A stretch of 7,898 nt of DNA from Candidatus Saccharibacteria bacterium UBA3829 (GTDB lineage Bacteria > Patescibacteriota > Saccharimonadia > Saccharimonadales > Saccharimonadaceae). Positions 4,958-7,898 of this stretch are shown here, one piece after another. Location: assembly GCA_002393165.1 (NCBI GenBank), contig DGIF01000038.1:1-7898 (forward strand). Reading direction: 5' to 3'. The translations under genes were made by a program, and so were the position numbers. Under the pieces are notes generated by a model, which saw only the letters and a list, made by a program, of their open reading frames with translations, searched no databases and was not told the origin of the DNA. The first letter of the stretch is position 1. The number at the start of each line of letters is the position of its first letter.

Positions 4958-5272
4958 ATGCAAGATGTCGACAAATTCATCGACGATTTGATTCGGGAAA
5001 GAGGTACCGCCAGCCCGGATCAGGAAGTTATGGCCATAGTCAAAGCAGACATGAAATCGATCCTGCTCGATCAGATCGATAAGGAGGCCGTAATGCGGCT
5101 AAACGACGACCAGATCGGCGAGCTTGCCGACTTGACCGATTCGCCAAGTTTTAGCCGTACCGATTTCCTAGAATTCTTGCAGCGCGCCGGCGTCAACATG
5201 GACGACGTCGTGGAAGCGACCAAACAGCAATTTCGCGAATTTTATCTAAACGCGCCAAAGGAGGAGCAATGA
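4958..5272 (+). CDS. Small uncharacterised helical protein, DUF5663-like
   Basis: A 104-aa acidic protein predicted to be almost wholly helical, with no signal peptide, membrane segment or cysteines. It opens with DKFIDDLIRERG, continues with a segment around MKSILLDQIDKEAVMRLNDD and closes with FLEFLQRAGVNMDDVV. This layout resembles DUF5663, a family I recall from CPR genomes; the assignment is from memory and tentative. The start has AAAGG 7 bases upstream. Its TGA overlaps the ATG of the 553-aa gene (ATGA), so the two are translationally coupled and probably act together. No function is known; a small adaptor or folding partner for the larger protein is a guess from context. Confidence 0.75.
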   Translation: MQDVDKFIDDLIRERGTASPDQEVMAIVKADMKSILLDQIDKEAVMRLNDDQIGELADLTDSPSFSRTDFLEFLQRAGVNMDDVVEATKQQFREFYLNAPKEEQ

Positions 5273-6930
5273 GCGAAACTTTAGGTTCTAGTCCAAACCC
5301 AAATCCAGACCCGAGTGCCTGGGAGAGCCTGATTTTAGACAATACGAGCGATGAAGACGAGCAGAAAAAAGCTAAGGCCAACTATGACGCATACAGAAAT
5401 ACTTATGCTGGGTATTATGAACGGTCCCTTGAGCAAGAGCTTGATGAATGGAACGACGGATTAAATGAACAACTCAAAGAGGGGATTATAAGTGAAGAAC
5501 GCGCCAACGAGCTAAGAGAAGAGAGACTGGACGCGGCCATAAAAGAAATTGACTATATTCGAAACAAGTACAAGGAAGAATTGCGTCAGCGGAATTTAAG
5601 AGAAACAGGCAGCAAAAATGCCGTAGACCGGCAAGCAGCAGATAAGACCCAAGCATATGCTAATCTAGCCAATGTCCTATCGCAAGTCGTTGCGGCCAAA
5701 GCTGAGGCGGAAGGCCCAGATGGAAGAGAGCAACAAGACGCTGGGCCGGCTGGCGGCGCACGCCCCGAGCGGAGGCAACACCATGAAGTAGCTCCAGTGG
5801 TCGAGTCAAAGGACGGGATTACCCAGGGAGCGCAGAAGGAGGCAAAAGCATTGTTCTCTAATCTTTCGAAGCTTTTTGAAAAACAAAACAATAAGGAAGA
5901 GAAAGATGCCAATCCGGCAGTCGGGGCAAACTCAGCCGAAGGTAATGAAAAGCCAGGTGAAAAACCAGGTGAGCCGGAGGGGGCATCGACTGGCCAAGGA
6001 GAGGAGGCGCCAGAACTCGACCTAACAAACATAATAGAGGATGAAGAGCGAGCTCGAAAGAAGGTTATTGATCTGGCGCTCCAGGCAATACAACATCCGG
6101 ACATCAATGACGAGATGAAAGCAGAAATAGTAGAAAAATTAAGGAAAGCCAATGTCCCCGAGGACCATATACAGATGATTCTAGCTAGCAAAAATCCGCT
6201 GGAGAGACAACCGTTTGTCGGCGTGAATGTGAAAAATTTTCAAATCGATGTGGGAAAGTACGCCGAACAGTTTGCTGATGGTAATGAAGAGAAAATCGAG
6301 CATCAAAGATTGGAGAGGAGCCGTTCAAGATTTTTCAAGCGTTTGCTCCTTAATATTTTTAGACCGCTCAACCATTATGATCGCAACAGATCCATAGCCA
6401 TAGCTGAGGGCGTAGCCCAAGACTACAACGATTATTCAAGCAAAGATGTCAACGCGATAACCCAAGAGATAGATGCATTCTATATAAATAAAGCCATCGA
6501 GGGCGTTGGCAAAAGGCGTGGCAAAGATGTGGTCAGAAGCTACGACGTCGACAAGGCGATCGGAGAAGCGCAATGGGCCATCAAGGAATACGCCAGATCG
6601 GCGGCTAAGGTCAAAGACAGCCCCGACAAAGAGGTCGAGCTCAAGAAGCTAAAACAGAATCTAAGGGAAAGTCTCCAGAAACACATCCACGTGGACATCG
6701 AAGCTCCCGGTAACAACTATTTTGCCATCGCAGAGCAGGCCGCAGAGCTAGTTCGCCAAGGAGAGGACGTCAAGAAAGTCATGGAAGGCTTTAAGATGCG
6801 CGAGGTTAAGTTTGTCAATAAGCTTTCGGAGAGCGGTAAATATGACTTTCGGGCGATTAGTGACACACTGCGAAGATTAAGAGAAGCTGACGCAGCCGCA
6901 CCTCCACGAGGCCTCGAAGCTGCCGCTTAG
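5269..6930 (+). CDS. Large charged, helical multi-segment protein of unknown function
   Basis: I do not recognise this 553-aa protein. From the N-terminus: a Pro/Asn-rich head (5-17); a very acidic/basic helical region (about 28-112) with coiled-coil character; an Ala/Gln helix (120-147); a Gly/Pro/Glu linker (148-180); a short helix (185-208); a second low-complexity linker with repeated KPGE (228-234); a compact helical unit (251-309, DLTNIIEDEER to ILASKNP); a basic amphipathic segment RSRFFKRLLLNIFRPL (351-366); and a C-terminal helical domain (370-540). There is no signal peptide or clear membrane span; the amphipathic segment could touch a membrane or a partner. The start has AAAGGAGG 4 bases upstream and overlaps the preceding stop. 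AGA/AGG make up 19 of 38 Arg codons, unlike the neighbours. A scaffold or effector role is only a guess. Confidence 0.8.
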   Translation: MSETLGSSPNPNPDPSAWESLILDNTSDEDEQKKAKANYDAYRNTYAGYYERSLEQELDEWNDGLNEQLKEGIISEERANELREERLDAAIKEIDYIRNKYKEELRQRNLRETGSKNAVDRQAADKTQAYANLANVLSQVVAAKAEAEGPDGREQQDAGPAGGARPERRQHHEVAPVVESKDGITQGAQKEAKALFSNLSKLFEKQNNKEEKDANPAVGANSAEGNEKPGEKPGEPEGASTGQGEEAPELDLTNIIEDEERARKKVIDLALQAIQHPDINDEMKAEIVEKLRKANVPEDHIQMILASKNPLERQPFVGVNVKNFQIDVGKYAEQFADGNEEKIEHQRLERSRSRFFKRLLLNIFRPLNHYDRNRSIAIAEGVAQDYNDYSSKDVNAITQEIDAFYINKAIEGVGKRRGKDVVRSYDVDKAIGEAQWAIKEYARSAAKVKDSPDKEVELKKLKQNLRESLQKHIHVDIEAPGNNYFAIAEQAAELVRQGEDVKKVMEGFKMREVKFVNKLSESGKYDFRAISDTLRRLREADAAAPPRGLEAAA

Positions 6931-6947
6931 CCCGCATTGAGGCTTTT
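6911..6947 (+). terminator. Possible weak terminator at the end of the 553-aa gene
   Basis: GCCTC (6911-6915) can pair with GAGGC (6939-6943), enclosing a smaller AAGC/GCTT stem (6917-6920 with 6925-6928), followed by only TTTT. It overlaps the last codons, and the loop is long. Read-through into the next gene is plausible. Confidence 0.3.
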
Positions 6948-6949
6948 CA

Positions 6950-6965
6950 TGATATAATATAGCAA
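6950..6965 (+). promoter_or_regulatory. Extended -10 promoter of the acyl-CoA-synthetase-like gene
   Basis: TGA-TATAAT with the -10 at 6953-6958; predicted +1 is 6965, leaving a 13-base leader that contains GAGGAG. There is no convincing -35 at the right distance. Confidence 0.6.
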
Positions 6966-6977
6966 AGAGGAGAAGCA

Positions 6978-7898
6978 GTGAAAATTTCCAAGAAAGATTA
7001 TACCGAGCGCCCATGGCTCAAGTATTACGAGGAAGAACATATTCCGGCCAGTATCGAATACCCAGATTGTTCCATGGTGGACATGATTATGCAGTCCGCC
7101 GAGAAATGGCCCGACAACATCGCCTATTCTTACTACGGCCACAAAGTCACTTACAAAAACTTTGTTAAAAAAATCGAGAAGACCGCCCGCGCCCTTAAAA
7201 ACTACGGTGTCAAAGAAGGCGACCGTGTCACCATCTGTATGCCGAACACTCCAGAGGGAATCACGATGGTCTATGCCGTCAACATGGTCGGTGCCGTTTG
7301 CAACATGGTTCACCCATTATCAAGCGAAAAAGAGCTTGAGTACTACATCAAAGTTTCAAATTCCAAGTATGTCCTAGTTTTTGATGCGGTTTTCGACAAA
7401 GTCTATAAGCTCCGCGACATCGCTCAGCTCGAGCGCATTATCGTCGTTCGCCCGTCTGACGGTTTGGGTTTTCTGAAACAGCGTATGTATAAGCTTCTCC
7501 ACGTCAAAAAAGTAAAACTGCCGGCGAACGATAGCCGCGTCGTTCTATGGGAAGACTTTATCGCTAACTCTTATTTCTATCAGGGCAATTATCACGAAGA
7601 ACGCAGTGGCAGCGACCTCGCCATGATTATGTATTCCGGCGGCACCACCGGCGCCCCGAAAGGCGTAATGCTTTCGAACCTCAACATTAACGCTGAGGCT
7701 CTCTGCGACGGCTCGATGATTCGTCAAATCGTTCCTGGCGCGACCGTTTTGTCCATCTTGCCACTCTTCCACTGTTTCGGTCTTGGCGTTTGTATTCATA
7801 CCCCGCTTTGCAAGGGCATGGGCTGTATTCTTATTCCGGCCTTTTCGCACAAACAGTTCGCCAATATTATCACCCAAAATAAACCAAACTTCATTGTC
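6978..7898 (+). CDS. AMP-forming acyl-CoA synthetase-like ligase, 5' part (cut by window end)
   Basis: The open frame runs from GTG 6978 to the window end (307 codons). It is an ANL-superfamily adenylating enzyme: ATP plus a carboxylate gives an acyl-AMP, then usually an acyl-CoA. Visible family blocks are the N-terminal DMIMQSAEKWPDNIAYSY, then GDRVTICMPNTPEGITMVYA, the A3 P-loop YSGGTTGAPKGVMLSN at 219-234 (a variant of YTSGTTGxPKG), and the A4 block LPLFHCFGLG at 261-270. Overall it looks like a long- or medium-chain fatty-acid ligase. A full protein would be about 500-560 aa, so the C-terminal domain with the catalytic Lys is outside. The GTG start is supported by GAGGAG 5 bases upstream (6967-6972). 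All 10 Arg codons are CGN. Acyl substrate is unknown; scavenged host lipid is plausible if the organism lacks its own fatty-acid synthesis. Confidence 0.88.
   Translation, partial: MKISKKDYTERPWLKYYEEEHIPASIEYPDCSMVDMIMQSAEKWPDNIAYSYYGHKVTYKNFVKKIEKTARALKNYGVKEGDRVTICMPNTPEGITMVYAVNMVGAVCNMVHPLSSEKELEYYIKVSNSKYVLVFDAVFDKVYKLRDIAQLERIIVVRPSDGLGFLKQRMYKLLHVKKVKLPANDSRVVLWEDFIANSYFYQGNYHEERSGSDLAMIMYSGGTTGAPKGVMLSNLNINAEALCDGSMIRQIVPGATVLSILPLFHCFGLGVCIHTPLCKGMGCILIPAFSHKQFANIITQNKPNFIV

Noticed and set aside
4372..4980. Long minus-strand frames (up to 202 codons) across rpsA and its terminator
   Set aside because: They oppose a clear S1 gene, cross the terminator and next promoter, and show no domain or ribosome site.
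5586..6191. 201-codon minus-strand frame inside the 553-aa gene
   Set aside because: Ser/Ala/Phe-rich product of a Glu/Lys-rich sense strand; a complement artefact without ribosome site or promoter.

Overview
The window looks like a piece of a Candidatus Saccharibacteria (TM7; Patescibacteria/CPR) genome. The main evidence is the 3' third of a 16S rRNA at 1-590, whose bases 239-262 match, as I remember it, the target of the TM7-specific 16S primer/probe TM7-1177R. The small KGG-repeat protein, the very compact gene packing, and the four-domain S1 protein fit this placement. Translation uses the standard code, and the GC content is moderate.

Layout. (1) 1-781: 16S 3' end, then a highly structured RNA trailer and a bidirectional terminator. 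No 23S or 5S gene follows. (2) 829-1744: a divergent pair, a MazG-like pyrophosphohydrolase on the minus strand and a TrmH/SpoU RNA methyltransferase on the plus strand, fired from interleaved promoters. (3) 1757-2000: a two-tRNA operon, Ala(TGC) then Ile(GAT), with its own promoter and terminator. (4) 2000-2320: about 320 bases without a credible protein gene. It holds a second hairpin, overlapping inverted repeats, a strong minus-strand promoter that may make a small RNA, and a near-perfect plus-strand promoter. (5) 2321-3694: the KGG gene, convergent with a two-gene minus-strand operon (ROK-family kinase, then a small HExxH metallopeptidase-like protein with a zinc ribbon). (6) 3698-4889: ribosomal protein S1 with its promoter, a leader hairpin and a terminator. 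(7) 4891-6930: a two-gene operon of uncharacterised proteins (104 and 553 aa). (8) 6950-7898: the first 307 codons of an AMP-forming acyl-CoA-synthetase-like ligase, cut by the window end.

How it fits together. Much of the window concerns translation: 16S rRNA, two tRNAs, an RNA methyltransferase and S1. The 16S gene and the Ala/Ile tRNA pair look like separated parts of a classical rrn operon. Promoters are unusually easy to read: most carry an extended -10 (TGN-TATAAT), and two place the predicted +1 exactly on the start codon, implying leaderless mRNAs. The least explained part is the 104-aa/553-aa gene pair. Its larger member has a multi-domain charged architecture and an arginine codon usage unlike its neighbours.
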